From Pseudomonas poae (GTDB lineage: Bacteria > Pseudomonadota > Gammaproteobacteria > Pseudomonadales > Pseudomonadaceae), in contig NZ_JYLI01000016.1 in assembly GCF_001439785.1 (NCBI RefSeq), positions 80,220 through 144,219 on the forward strand: a DNA stretch of 64,000 bases, written 5' to 3'. The notes below the pieces were generated by a model, which saw only the letters and a list, made by a program, of their open reading frames with translations, was not told the DNA's origin and did no database searches. Of this stretch, positions 1 through 8,460 are shown in pieces. How positions within the stretch are numbered: position 1 is the stretch's first letter; each line of letters opens with the position of its first letter. Both the position numbers and the translations under genes were made by a program.

Positions 1-252
1 ATTCGCCGTCGCCCAGGCATGGCCATCGCCTTCCAGGTAGACACGCAGGCGAGTCATCTTTTCTGCAGTGTGCGGCGCAAGTATGACGAGGGGGAAGCTG
101 TGTCCCGACAATACCTCCAATTGCCGGTCGTGCTCTTCAGCCAGTTGTTGCAGTGCCTGGCGCGGTGATTGGCAGGCGATGAGCAGCGCGCTGATCATTA
201 CCATCCAGACTTTATAGACGCAGGTCTGACAACAAGAAAAGTATTTGCTCAT
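1..252 (-). CDS. Alpha/beta hydrolase-like lipoprotein, 5' part only
   Basis: Only the first 84 codons are present; the frame is open to the left edge of the window, so the gene is cut by the window. The N-terminus has a lysine-containing start, a hydrophobic stretch and a lipobox-like L-I-A-C ending near residue 27, which suggests export and lipidation. Further on, a segment containing RVYLEGDGHAW resembles the start of the core sheet of alpha/beta hydrolases in Pseudomonas; that family call is from memory and rests on little sequence. The ATG at 252 was chosen because it supplies the charged n-region; in-frame ATGs at 204 and 198 are alternatives, and none has a strong Shine-Dalgarno. It lies 130 bp downstream of the TerD-like gene, in the same direction. 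The catalytic residues are outside the window. Confidence 0.55.
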   Translation of the reverse strand, partial: MSKYFSCCQTCVYKVWMVMISALLIACQSPRQALQQLAEEHDRQLEVLSGHSFPLVILAPHTAEKMTRLRVYLEGDGHAWATAN

Positions 253-382
253 CAAGTCATCACGCATCATTACCAATGGAGGCCTCGGCGGGTTGTGATA
301 ACTGACTGACATTTTTGTTGTCCGGTAGAAAGCGAAAAAGTTACCTATATCGTTTAATAAACTGCAGGAATTGGCGTAGAGA

Positions 383-2455
383 TTAAAGAAACTGCGATCG
401 AATTAAATCCGTGTCGAACGGAGTTATTCCTTGGTCAGGCGCAAAGATCGCCTGTGCCTGCTGCGCCGAGGCCACCCGTTCTCCCCTGGCTCGCACATGT
501 AAATCGAACAGCGTTTCCGGGTCCGGCCTTGGTGTGTGTATCAAGGCCCGTAGCATCAACGATACGCCACTGAGGTTATTGTTGACGTTGTTCCACCGCG
601 CAGATGAAGTTAGCCCCAGATCGGCCCAAATCATCCGTCGTTCCTGCAGGTCCATCACGAAAGGCAGGCAGATTTGCGTGTCGGATGCGATGTCGATACG
701 GTCGAACACGGAGCGCGGCTCGAATACTTCACCCGCCGCCACATCGGCGCGGGCCATCCAGCCTGCGAAGCATTCTGGAAGGTCGCAGTACGGTTGTTGG
801 GTAAATGAGTTGATGGATGTAACAACATAGCGGATGCCTTTCTCGACGAGAACATCCAGGTCAAGGTCTATAAATTCCGAAGCGCCCTCGGGCGCGGTGA
901 CGATGTCGCCGCTATGGTAGCCGCCGAAACTTTTGAGGTTGTAATACGCGACCGTTTCTTTGAATACGAAGTCGGCGTCGAAAAAGGCTGCGGACAAGTC
1001 GATGTCCGTGCGTCCACTGCCGTTCTTCCACCACAGGAACAGGCGAATGAAACGTGTGTCCGGCATAGGCAACCGACTGCCCCGCACCAGCGTACGCATC
1101 GACTTCGATGAGGCGCGCTGCGCTAATGGTACTCGGTAGTCGCGTAACGCTGGGTCGATGAAGCAGCGACCCAGTGAGGGAAGTGACGCAAAACGCTTTA
1201 CCAGAGCGGCCTCGCAGAGGCTTGTTGCCCGTGCGAGAACGTCGGGAGGGGGAGGTTCGCGTCGATCCTCGATGCCATAGATTTTGGCAAACGCACCTTT
1301 GGGGGTGAAGGCCCGCAAGGGGAGGGGGCGGGGGGCGCTTACCTGAGCCAGCAACTGCAGCAGAACAGGCGAGGACACCTGCGGGGCAACCGTCTCGAAT
1401 GCATCGAGAACCGACTCTTGTTCTGTGGCTCGCCGCAGAGTCGCATCCAGTCGTCGTGCGAACTCACCAGGTCGGCTCTGCAGCAGGGACGTGAGAGTGG
1501 CAATATGACGCTGTGCGAACAATGTCTCGACACGCGATCCAAATGAGCCCCACGCTTCGTTGCGACGTGCTGCCGTGATGGCGGCTAACGCTGCTGGGTA
1601 CTTGTCGGCGTAGTCGCCCGGATGCAGTACCTCAGCCAGGCGTTTCCATCGCTCGGCATGTCGCATGACGTCTTCTGTGGCATTGGGTATGCGGTCCAGC
1701 AGGCGCAGCAGCAGACGGCGCATCGAGCGCTTCATTGCAGTGAAGCGTGTCGACGCTGTGGTCAGTGACACGTCTCCGCCAGTCAGCGCGACCGCAAGTC
1801 GTAGCACGTCGGTCGTCGTTTCCACGTTTCTTCCCAGGAATGCGTTTACCCGTACATCGCCGGCTACATGCAGGATAAGTGCGCCGCCAACCTGCGCACG
1901 GATTTCCCGGAACGGTACGGTCTCAGGTAGCAGGCGGAACACATCGCTTTTGTAGGTTCGGATGAACCAGGCGACATCGGCAGCGTCCTGTTCGGAAAGC
2001 GAGGTGCGTGATGAAATCAGCGGTTCCAGCAGTGAGTCGAACTCGGAGACGCTTCCCGGTTCAATAACGCGGGATATGAAGTTGCCTTCAAGCATCGCGG
2101 GACGAGAGTCTTCAGTTGCCGGTAAACGTGCAAGCGTGAGGTAGTGGATTACCGCGTTAAGGTACAACTCCGCCTCTGATGCCTTTAGAACTTGCTCGGG
2201 AAAATCAGGATAGAACGGTCGGTGGTGTACATGGGCGCCAGTCTCCCGCCGAAGGACTCCAACGATTTCGCGCAGCCAATACTTAAGCTCTGTCGCTGAC
2301 AATAGGCCGATTTGCTCGATCAGAGATTTTGATAGTACGCATCGGAACGCCGCAATTTCCCGAACAGCCGACGCAACCTGAGCACGCGTGGCGCCGCCAG
2401 TACCTATCGGCACATGGACTTTGCTACGACGACGCAGGAATATCCCTTGATTCAT
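383..2455 (-). CDS. Large protein with C-terminal TerD-like domain
   Basis: A 690-residue soluble protein with no signal peptide or membrane segment. The segment at about residues 469-570 resembles TerD-family stress proteins: a strand followed by a D-rich stretch (TDIDLSAAFFDADFVF), then a YHSGD turn, an acidic FIDLDLD strand and a RYVVTSIN strand, the pattern in which TerD proteins bind calcium. The N-terminal two thirds is mostly helical, with many arginines and leucines, and matches nothing I can name. The start at 2455 is supported by AAAGGAG eight bases upstream; an ATG at 2500 has no such site. No terZABCDE genes are nearby, so this is an orphan Ter-type protein. A palindrome sits about 48 bp upstream. 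A role in chemical-stress or phage response is possible by family analogy only. Confidence 0.6.
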   Translation of the reverse strand: MNQGIFLRRRSKVHVPIGTGGATRAQVASAVREIAAFRCVLSKSLIEQIGLLSATELKYWLREIVGVLRRETGAHVHHRPFYPDFPEQVLKASEAELYLNAVIHYLTLARLPATEDSRPAMLEGNFISRVIEPGSVSEFDSLLEPLISSRTSLSEQDAADVAWFIRTYKSDVFRLLPETVPFREIRAQVGGALILHVAGDVRVNAFLGRNVETTTDVLRLAVALTGGDVSLTTASTRFTAMKRSMRRLLLRLLDRIPNATEDVMRHAERWKRLAEVLHPGDYADKYPAALAAITAARRNEAWGSFGSRVETLFAQRHIATLTSLLQSRPGEFARRLDATLRRATEQESVLDAFETVAPQVSSPVLLQLLAQVSAPRPLPLRAFTPKGAFAKIYGIEDRREPPPPDVLARATSLCEAALVKRFASLPSLGRCFIDPALRDYRVPLAQRASSKSMRTLVRGSRLPMPDTRFIRLFLWWKNGSGRTDIDLSAAFFDADFVFKETVAYYNLKSFGGYHSGDIVTAPEGASEFIDLDLDVLVEKGIRYVVTSINSFTQQPYCDLPECFAGWMARADVAAGEVFEPRSVFDRIDIASDTQICLPFVMDLQERRMIWADLGLTSSARWNNVNNNLSGVSLMLRALIHTPRPDPETLFDLHVRARGERVASAQQAQAIFAPDQGITPFDTDLIRSQFL

Positions 2456-2502
2456 GCTTGATTTTCTCCTTTGGCCGCCGTCGTGTAGGGGCTGCAGCAT
2501 CG

Positions 2503-2521
2503 TTTTACAACTGATGTAAAA
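2503..2521. promoter_or_regulatory. Palindrome TTTTACA-N5-TGTAAAA upstream of TerD-like gene
   Basis: Perfect 7-bp inverted repeat with a 5-bp spacer (ACTGA), centred about 57 bp upstream of the TerD-like start codon. The same arms and spacer length recur before purT at 29808-29826. The symmetry and position suggest a dimeric repressor or activator site; the regulator is unknown. Confidence 0.45.
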
Positions 2522-2861
2522 ACGCCTGCAAGCAGCAGGCGCAGTGTGGAGAGCGAAACCCCTAGGTCATAGGAGGTTAGAAGGAAGGTGTTCCATAGCC
2601 ACGGACGCATTCTAGGCAATTGCGTCGTTTTTTGTCAGGTGGCGACATACCTTCAATGGTGGCAAGTTGCTTCGCCAGAACAACAGGGCTGAGAAACGCC
2701 AGATCGTTTTCCGGCGACTATGTTAACGGCGGCGTGATTGGCCAAGGTTTTGCGTTTTTGCAGTATAGGTTGGAGAATAACCAAGGCTTTCCCGTAATCG
2801 ATTCTGCCGGCACTAGCGCCGTTTAAAATGCATGTGAGCGAACTGATACCGAGGTCTGTAC
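2522..2861. other. Gene-free interval before the Fic module
   Basis: About 340 bp between the divergent TerD-like gene and the DUF6088/Fic pair. It is less GC-rich than its surroundings and holds a 68-codon open frame (2620-2826) without a convincing ribosome site or recognisable product. It presumably contains the promoter of the Fic module, but no clear -35/-10 pair or repeat was identified. Confidence 0.4.
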
Positions 2862-3539
2862 ATGAAGCTTGAAGATCGTATGCAGGCTGCCATCAATGGC
2901 ATCCAGGGAAACGTGATCCTGCGCACGGATGTTGCGAAGCTTGGTGGGCATTCGCAGGTTTCTGTCGGCTTGGATCAGCTAATGCGCAAAGGCCTGATTG
3001 TCAGGATGGGCATCGGTATTTATGCAAAGGCTTCCCGCAACCCTCTCACGGGAGTCATCACGCCTACAGCAGACCTTGAAACACTCGCCGTTGAGGTTTT
3101 TCGTCGATTGGGTATAAGCGCCTCTGCCGGTACCGAGCGGTCAACTGTGTCAAAAGACGCAAAAATATGGGTAAAAGGTAGTCGCCGCATCCGTCGCAAG
3201 CTGTCACTTGGCGGACGATCGGTGGTTTACGTCAACGAGCTCTCCTCTCCCCGCAATGCAAATAGCTCCGTAAGGCGCCATCCAAAAACCGGAGCACTTA
3301 TCATCCCAACGTCAGGCCTTCGGCGTTACGTAATGGATCTGGCGGACTCCTGTCAGGTTGCTTATACCAGGACCTACGCAGATGAATGGGCCGAAAATGT
3401 TTCCCGACTTTCGGGCGACGATGTCCGCACTGACGTGATTGAGAGTTTGGTAATCGCACTGAAGAAACAGAAGAAAGTTACTGGATTGGAAGCGGTTCAC
3501 CTGCTCACAAATTACTTGAGGGAAAAGCAGCGTGTTTGA
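2862..3539 (+). CDS. DUF6088/AbiEi-like antitoxin candidate
   Basis: A 225-residue protein. The N-terminus (about residues 1-60) reads as a winged helix: helix, L-G-G-H-S-Q turn, helix, then a wing ending G-I-G-I-Y-A-K, typical of DUF6088 and AbiEi-type transcriptional regulator domains. The middle part is basic (GSRRIRRKL) and the C-terminal part is helical. In this family the protein often accompanies a toxin gene. Here its stop codon overlaps the GTG start of a Fic gene by eight bases, so the two are translationally coupled. By inference it is the antitoxin or autoregulator of the Fic protein. It carries no obvious Fic inhibitory helix motif, so neutralisation may not follow the VbhA/VbhT mode. 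Confidence 0.65.
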   Translation: MKLEDRMQAAINGIQGNVILRTDVAKLGGHSQVSVGLDQLMRKGLIVRMGIGIYAKASRNPLTGVITPTADLETLAVEVFRRLGISASAGTERSTVSKDAKIWVKGSRRIRRKLSLGGRSVVYVNELSSPRNANSSVRRHPKTGALIIPTSGLRRYVMDLADSCQVAYTRTYADEWAENVSRLSGDDVRTDVIESLVIALKKQKKVTGLEAVHLLTNYLREKQRV

Positions 3540-4257
3540 CCCATTCAAGGATTTCGACGCAAGGGGTTATCTCAGAAATGTAGTGGGTGAAAAAAACCTC
3601 AATATCGTCAAGCAGCTGGAGCACGACCTGTTTACCGCGAACCTCGCGGACGCGATGGCCTACTTGTCCAGGAAAAAAAAGCTCACTTATCACGATTTCC
3701 TCAAGGTACACGCAATTCTGTTTGGCGACCTTTACCCTTGGGCCGGTAGCGACAGGATGACGACTTCTCCTGATCTGGCTATCTCAAAAGCGGGCACTTG
3801 TTTTTGCCTGCCCTATGAAGCCCGGAGAGCCGTGGAGGAAGGCCTTCGTCTTGGGCAGGATAAAGCTTTGCTAAGGCAATCGCCGGGTCTGGTGATGGGA
3901 TTTTTCGCCTATGGCCATCCGTTCCTTGATGGAAATGGGAGAACGATGCTGGTAGTGCATTCGGTCCTTTGTCATCGTGCCGGGTTCTCGATCAGTTGGA
4001 GCAGAACTGACAAGGCTGCTTACCTGCTGGCACTGAGTGAAGAGATTGAGACCCCGGGGAAGAGCATTCTGGATGCGTACCTGAGCGACTTTATCGAGCC
4101 ACCGCTTGAGCCGGCTGTCTGGGAGGCTGCTATTCATTCTGTCAGAGGATTGAATGGTCTGGCAGCAACGGACACTGTTGAGGGGTGCTCCGATGATCCT
4201 GCGATTTCAAAAAAATATGAGGAGTTTGATCAGCGTCGAGGCTACATCATCGATTGA
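3532..4257 (+). CDS. Fic/DOC family protein (toxin candidate)
   Basis: A 241-residue Fic-fold protein. The motif HPFLDGNGR runs from residue 129 to 137, with catalytic H129, D133 and the anion-binding GNGR loop. The consensus continues R-x-x-R; here the second arginine position is L140, so the gamma-phosphate contact usual in AMPylating Fic proteins is missing. Family knowledge: Fic proteins transfer AMP or other phosphate-containing groups to hydroxyls of target proteins; Doc, with an altered motif, phosphorylates EF-Tu. Near the C-terminus T213-D-T-V-E217-G fits the (S/T)xxxE(G/N) inhibitory pattern and might be an internal brake, though a chance match is possible. The GTG start at 3532 lies inside the end of the upstream gene. 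The gene converges on treR with a 27-bp gap. Confidence 0.75.
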   Translation: MFDPFKDFDARGYLRNVVGEKNLNIVKQLEHDLFTANLADAMAYLSRKKKLTYHDFLKVHAILFGDLYPWAGSDRMTTSPDLAISKAGTCFCLPYEARRAVEEGLRLGQDKALLRQSPGLVMGFFAYGHPFLDGNGRTMLVVHSVLCHRAGFSISWSRTDKAAYLLALSEEIETPGKSILDAYLSDFIEPPLEPAVWEAAIHSVRGLNGLAATDTVEGCSDDPAISKKYEEFDQRRGYIID

Positions 4258-4284
4258 GTATCCCTCGATACCGTCACGCTCAGC

Positions 4285-4989
4285 CTACCGCCGCGCCACA
4301 TCCGAAAAATAAAACTTATCCAACGTATGCCGCGACTCGGTGTACTCAAACTGCCGCCCATCCTGCAAAAACGTCTGGTTACTCACCACAATCACATGAC
4401 TCTGCCCGTCAAGGTCCAGGTGCGTCTGGTCGTCCTTGCTGCGGGGCAGGGCTTCGATGGTGCGCTGCGCGTAGCTGATCTGCAGCTGTAACTTTTCTTC
4501 GATAAACGCATAGATCGACTGTTCGGCAATCGAGCGATCCAGCCCGGGGAGCAGGTCGGCGATGAAGTGGTTGATGTCCAGGATCACCCGTTTGCCGCCA
4601 ATGCGCCGCACCCGTTTGATGCGGGTGATCAGGGTGCCGGGTTCGGCTTCGATGTGCTGCAGCAGCGCGCCTTCCAGCGGCAGTTGGGTGAATTCGACGA
4701 CGTCGGTGTGTACGTCATCGCCCAGATCGGCGTGGGTTTCATGGAAGCTGACGATGCCGCCCAGTTGGAATTCGATGGGGTTGGGTGACAGCACGAACGT
4801 GCCCTTGCCGTGGATCTTTTGCGCGAACCCGCGCTCCTGCAACTGCTCGATGGCGCGGCGCACGGTGCCTCGGCTGGCCTGGTAGCTGTCCATCAGTTCG
4901 GTTTCGGAGGGAAGGCGCGTGCCGCGCTGCAGGCGTTCAGTGGTGATGCTGGCAAGCAGATCCGTATAGATCTGGTTGTATTTGCTCAT
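4285..4989 (-). CDS. treR: TreR, GntR-type trehalose operon repressor
   Basis: A 234-residue GntR-family regulator. Residues 1-70 form the winged helix-turn-helix (LPSETELMDSY, SRGTVRRAIEQL, GKGTFV wing). Residues about 85-230 form a UTRA ligand domain ending with the typical FEYTESRHTLDKF stretch. Family knowledge: TreR represses trehalose uptake genes and is released by trehalose 6-phosphate. It is divergent from treP, and two inverted operators lie in the 252-bp gap, placed to control treP and possibly treR itself. Start at the first ATG; the length matches the family. The function is assigned from the domain type plus adjacency to treP-treC. Confidence 0.9.
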   Translation of the reverse strand: MSKYNQIYTDLLASITTERLQRGTRLPSETELMDSYQASRGTVRRAIEQLQERGFAQKIHGKGTFVLSPNPIEFQLGGIVSFHETHADLGDDVHTDVVEFTQLPLEGALLQHIEAEPGTLITRIKRVRRIGGKRVILDINHFIADLLPGLDRSIAEQSIYAFIEEKLQLQISYAQRTIEALPRSKDDQTHLDLDGQSHVIVVSNQTFLQDGRQFEYTESRHTLDKFYFSDVARR

Positions 4990-5132
4990 GGGGATGGCTC
5001 TGTGCCGGCTTTATGAAGGTGAACGGCGCGTTCAAGGCAGGAACCTTAGTGGCAGAGGTGGGGTTTGTCCATTGGGCGCGGGTGGGTGATCAGAAATGTC
5101 TTACTTCAAAATGGGAAAATTAAGCATTTTGT

Positions 5133-5150
5133 AACTCGTACAGACGAGTT
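5133..5150. promoter_or_regulatory. TreR-type operator 1
   Basis: AACTCGTACAGACGAGTT: 7-bp inverted repeat around a 4-bp spacer. It is close to the exact reverse complement of the second site at 5159-5176 and lies about 100 bp before the treP start, between divergent treR and treP. Confidence 0.7.
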
Positions 5151-5158
5151 ATTGCTTT

Positions 5159-5176
5159 AACTCGTCTGTACGAGTA
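5159..5176. promoter_or_regulatory. TreR-type operator 2
   Basis: AACTCGTCTGTACGAGTA: 6-bp arms (ACTCGT/ACGAGT) around CTGT. The centre-to-centre distance to operator 1 is 26 bp, about two and a half helical turns. The paired arrangement suggests cooperative binding of a GntR-type dimer. Confidence 0.7.
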
Positions 5177-5241
5177 GTTTTGTCCTCGGCGTGCTGCCAA
5201 TGGCTGCCCTCAATAAAAAAATCAAAGTGGATACCACAAGC

Positions 5242-6684
5242 ATGAGCCACGACTATTCCAACATCGCCCGCGAGATCCTCGACAACCTCGGCGGGCGCGA
5301 CAATCTTGAGCAAGCCGCCCACTGCGTGACGCGCCTGCGTCTGGCGCTCAAGGACCCCAGCCTCGTCAAGGGCAGCGCGTTGAATCAGGTCGATCTGGTC
5401 AAGGGCTCGTTCTTCACCGGCGGCTTGTTCCAGGTGGTAATCGGCCCCGGCGAAGTGGAAAAGGTCTACGCCGCCCTGCGCGAGCTGACCGGTCTGGCGG
5501 CGGCCACTATCGCCGACGTGAAGAAAGCCGGCGGCGACAAGACCAACCCCATGCAGCGTCTGGTGCGAGTGTTCTCCGACGTGTTCATGCCGATCCTGCC
5601 CGCGCTCATCATCGCCGGCCTGCTGATGGGCATTAACAACCTGATGGGCGCCAAGGGCATGTTCATCGAGGGCCAGACGCTGCTGGAGGCGTACCCGAAC
5701 CTGGACGGTCTGTGGAGCCTGATCAACCTGATGGCCAACACCTCGTTCGTGTTCCTGCCGGCGCTGGTGGGCTGGTCGGCGGCCAAGCGGTTCGGCGGCA
5801 GTGAAATCCTCGGCATCGTGCTCGGCCTGATGCTGGTGCACCCCGACCTGCTCAACGCCTGGAACTACGGCAAGGCCGTCGCCGGGCTGGACGGCCAGAG
5901 CCTGCCGTACTTCGATATTTTCGGCTGGTTCCGGATCGAGAAGGTCGGCTACCAGGGGCAGATTTTGCCGATCCTGATGGCCGCCTTTGTGATGAGCGTG
6001 ATCGAAAAATGGCTGCGGGCCCGGGTGCCCAATGCCATTCAGTTGCTGGTGGTGCCGATCACCACCATCGTGGTGACCGGCGTGCTGGCGCTGGCGATCA
6101 TCGGCCCCGTGACGCGTCATCTCGGCATCCTGATCACCGAAGGGCTGGTCACCCTGTTCGAGATCGCGCCCATGCTCGGCGGCGCGATTTTCGGCCTGCT
6201 CTATGCGCCGCTGGTGATCACCGGCATGCACCACATGTTCCTCGCGGTCGACCTGCAGCTTATCTCCACCCAGGGCGGCACCTTTATCTGGCCGATGATC
6301 GTCATGTCCAACCTGGCCCAGGGCAGCGCCGCGCTGGCGGTGTTCTACATGACGCGCAATGCGCGGGACAAAAGCATGGCCTCGACCTCGGCGATTTCCG
6401 CCTATTTCGGCATCACTGAGCCGGCGATGTTTGGTGTGAATCTGCGCTTCAAGTTTCCGTTCTATGCCGCGCTGCTGGGCTCGGCCCTGGGCAGCATTTT
6501 CCTCGCACTGAACAAGGTGCAGGCGTCGGCCATCGGCGTGGGCGGGTTGCCCGGGTTTATCTCGATCGTGCCGAGCGCCATCCCGGTATTCGTGGTGGGC
6601 ATGGTGATCGCGATGGTCGTGCCGTTTGCGTTGACCTGTGTGTTGAGCATGAAGATCGTTCGGCCGGGGTACAGGGTTGCCTGA
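5242..6684 (+). CDS. treP: TreP, trehalose PTS permease IIBC
   Basis: A 480-residue membrane permease of the glucose-superfamily PTS. Residues 1-85 are the IIB domain with phospho-cysteine C28 in HCVTRLR. From about residue 105 the IIC domain spans the membrane roughly ten times and contains the ITGMHH loop and the GITEPAMFG substrate motif. It imports trehalose as trehalose 6-phosphate. It has no IIA domain; IIA is supplied by the IIA-HPr-EI fusion encoded further down the cluster. The ATG at 5242 was chosen because family members begin MSHDY; an in-frame ATG at 5191 would place the start close to the operators. First gene of the operon. Confidence 0.93.
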   Translation: MSHDYSNIAREILDNLGGRDNLEQAAHCVTRLRLALKDPSLVKGSALNQVDLVKGSFFTGGLFQVVIGPGEVEKVYAALRELTGLAAATIADVKKAGGDKTNPMQRLVRVFSDVFMPILPALIIAGLLMGINNLMGAKGMFIEGQTLLEAYPNLDGLWSLINLMANTSFVFLPALVGWSAAKRFGGSEILGIVLGLMLVHPDLLNAWNYGKAVAGLDGQSLPYFDIFGWFRIEKVGYQGQILPILMAAFVMSVIEKWLRARVPNAIQLLVVPITTIVVTGVLALAIIGPVTRHLGILITEGLVTLFEIAPMLGGAIFGLLYAPLVITGMHHMFLAVDLQLISTQGGTFIWPMIVMSNLAQGSAALAVFYMTRNARDKSMASTSAISAYFGITEPAMFGVNLRFKFPFYAALLGSALGSIFLALNKVQASAIGVGGLPGFISIVPSAIPVFVVGMVIAMVVPFALTCVLSMKIVRPGYRVA

Positions 6685-6692
6685 CCTGCCGC

Positions 6693-6758
6693 TATCGGGA
6701 GCAAGCCCCTCCCACAGTTGGAATGCATTTGAAGTGTGGGAGGGGGCTTGCTCCCGAT
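6693..6758. repeat. REP pair, GGGAGGGGGCTTGCTCCC type
   Basis: Two REP units facing each other (ATCGGGAGCAAGCCCCTCCCA ... then its inverse) between treP and treC. The imperfect palindrome would fold into a long hairpin in the transcript and could adjust expression between the two genes. Confidence 0.85.
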
Positions 6759-6801
6759 GAGTCCCTCCTCCACGGCACAAAATCTACTGAAGGAACCCGC
6801 C

Positions 6802-8448
6802 ATGCAACACTGGCAACACTCGGTGATCTATCAGATCTACCCCAAAAGCTTCCACAGTCACGCGGGGAACGCCACCGGTGACCTGCTCGGCATCGTGGAC
6901 AAGCTCGATTACCTTCAGTGGCTGGGCGTCGATTGCCTGTGGATCACGCCATTCCTGCGCTCGCCGCAGCGCGACAACGGCTACGACATCAGCGATTACT
7001 ACGCCATCGACCCCAGCTACGGAACCATGGCCGACTGCGAGTTGCTGATCGGCGAAGCAGCCAAACGCGGTATTACATTGATGCTCGATATCGTGGTCAA
7101 CCACACCTCCATCGAGCACGAATGGTTCCAGCAGGCGCGCAGCAGCCTCGACAATCCGTACCGCGACTTCTACATCTGGCGCGACCAGCCGAACAACTGG
7201 GAGTCCAAGTTCGGCGGCTCGGCCTGGGAGTACGAAGCGCAGACCGGCCAGTATTACCTGCACCTGTTCGACCATACCCAGGCCGACCTCAACTGGGACA
7301 ATCCCAACGTGCGCGCCGAGGTGTTCAAACTGATGCGCTTCTGGCGCGACAAGGGCGTGGGCGGTTTCCGCCTGGACGTGATCAACCTGATTTCCAAGCC
7401 CGCCGATTTCCCCGAAGACAGCAGTGATGGCCGGCGCTTCTACACCGACGGCCCGAACGTGCACCAGTATCTGCAGGAAATGCACCGCGAAGTCTTCGAA
7501 GGCCACGAGTTGATCAACGTCGGCGAGATGTCATCCACCAGCCTCGAACACTGCATCCGCTACTCGCGGCCGGAGTCGAAAGAACTGTCGATGACCTTCA
7601 ACTTTCATCACCTGAAAGTCGACTACCCGAACCTGCAGAAGTGGGTGAAGGCCGACTTCGATTTTTTGCAGCTCAAACGCATTTTCTCCGACTGGCAACT
7701 GGGCATGCAGGCCGGCGGCGGCTGGAACGCGCTGTTCTGGTGTAACCATGACCAGCCGCGGGTGGTCTCGCGCTTTGGTGACGACGGCGAGTATCGCGTG
7801 GTGTCGGCCAAGATGCTCGCCACCGCGCTGCACTTTTTGCAGGGCACGCCGTTTGTGTACCAGGGTGAAGAGCTGGGCATGACCAATCCGGGGTTCGACC
7901 ATATCGAGCACTACCGCGATGTGGAGACCCTGAATATTTTCCGTCTCAAGCGCGATGCCGGTGAGTCCGAGGCCTCGAGCATGGCGGCGATCATGCAGAA
8001 GTCCCGCGACAACGGGCGCACACCGATGCAATGGAGCCGCGAGGCGAACGCCGGCTTCAGCAGCGGCGAACCGTGGATCGGCATCCCGGCCAATGCGGCG
8101 CAGATCAACGTCGACTGCCAGCGCGATAATCCGGATTCAGTGCTGCATCACTACCGCACGCTCATCGCCTTGCGCCGTTGCGAACCGCTGATCCAGGAAG
8201 GTGTTTACCGCGAGTTGCTGCAAGGCCATCGGCAGGTCTGGGCGTACCTGCGCGAAGGCCATGGCGAACGTTTGCTGGTGATCAACAACTTTTATGGTCA
8301 GCCCTGCGATATCCAGCTGCCTGAGCATGTGATCAATGCGTCGACAGAGCAACGCCTGCTGATCAGCAACTACCCCGATTGCCCGGCGCGCACGGGCACG
8401 GTGGCCTTGCGTCCTTACGAATCCTTTGTGCTGCACCTCAAGGACTGA
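6802..8448 (+). CDS. treC: TreC, trehalose-6-phosphate hydrolase
   Basis: A 548-residue cytoplasmic GH13 enzyme that cleaves trehalose 6-phosphate to glucose and glucose 6-phosphate. The four GH13 regions are visible: D-I-V-V-N-H at 96-101, GGFRLD with nucleophile D192, VGE with acid/base E242, and NHDQPR with H316 and D317. A C-terminal beta domain starts at about residue 470. The start at 6802 has GAAGGAAC upstream; the in-frame ATG at 6736 lies inside the REP pair and was rejected. It follows treP by 117 bp that hold the REP pair, and is read in the same direction. Confidence 0.93.
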   Translation: MQHWQHSVIYQIYPKSFHSHAGNATGDLLGIVDKLDYLQWLGVDCLWITPFLRSPQRDNGYDISDYYAIDPSYGTMADCELLIGEAAKRGITLMLDIVVNHTSIEHEWFQQARSSLDNPYRDFYIWRDQPNNWESKFGGSAWEYEAQTGQYYLHLFDHTQADLNWDNPNVRAEVFKLMRFWRDKGVGGFRLDVINLISKPADFPEDSSDGRRFYTDGPNVHQYLQEMHREVFEGHELINVGEMSSTSLEHCIRYSRPESKELSMTFNFHHLKVDYPNLQKWVKADFDFLQLKRIFSDWQLGMQAGGGWNALFWCNHDQPRVVSRFGDDGEYRVVSAKMLATALHFLQGTPFVYQGEELGMTNPGFDHIEHYRDVETLNIFRLKRDAGESEASSMAAIMQKSRDNGRTPMQWSREANAGFSSGEPWIGIPANAAQINVDCQRDNPDSVLHHYRTLIALRRCEPLIQEGVYRELLQGHRQVWAYLREGHGERLLVINNFYGQPCDIQLPEHVINASTEQRLLISNYPDCPARTGTVALRPYESFVLHLKD

Positions 8449-8460
8449 GCCTCGCTGCAA

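Noticed and set aside
2620..2826. 68-codon plus-strand frame upstream of the Fic module
   Set aside because: No clear ribosome site, no family and no conserved feature; kept only as a note on the gene-free interval.
5149..6780. 543-codon minus-strand frame, very rich in H, Q and R
   Set aside because: Antisense of treP; amino-acid composition is that of a shadow frame and it covers the treP promoter and operators.
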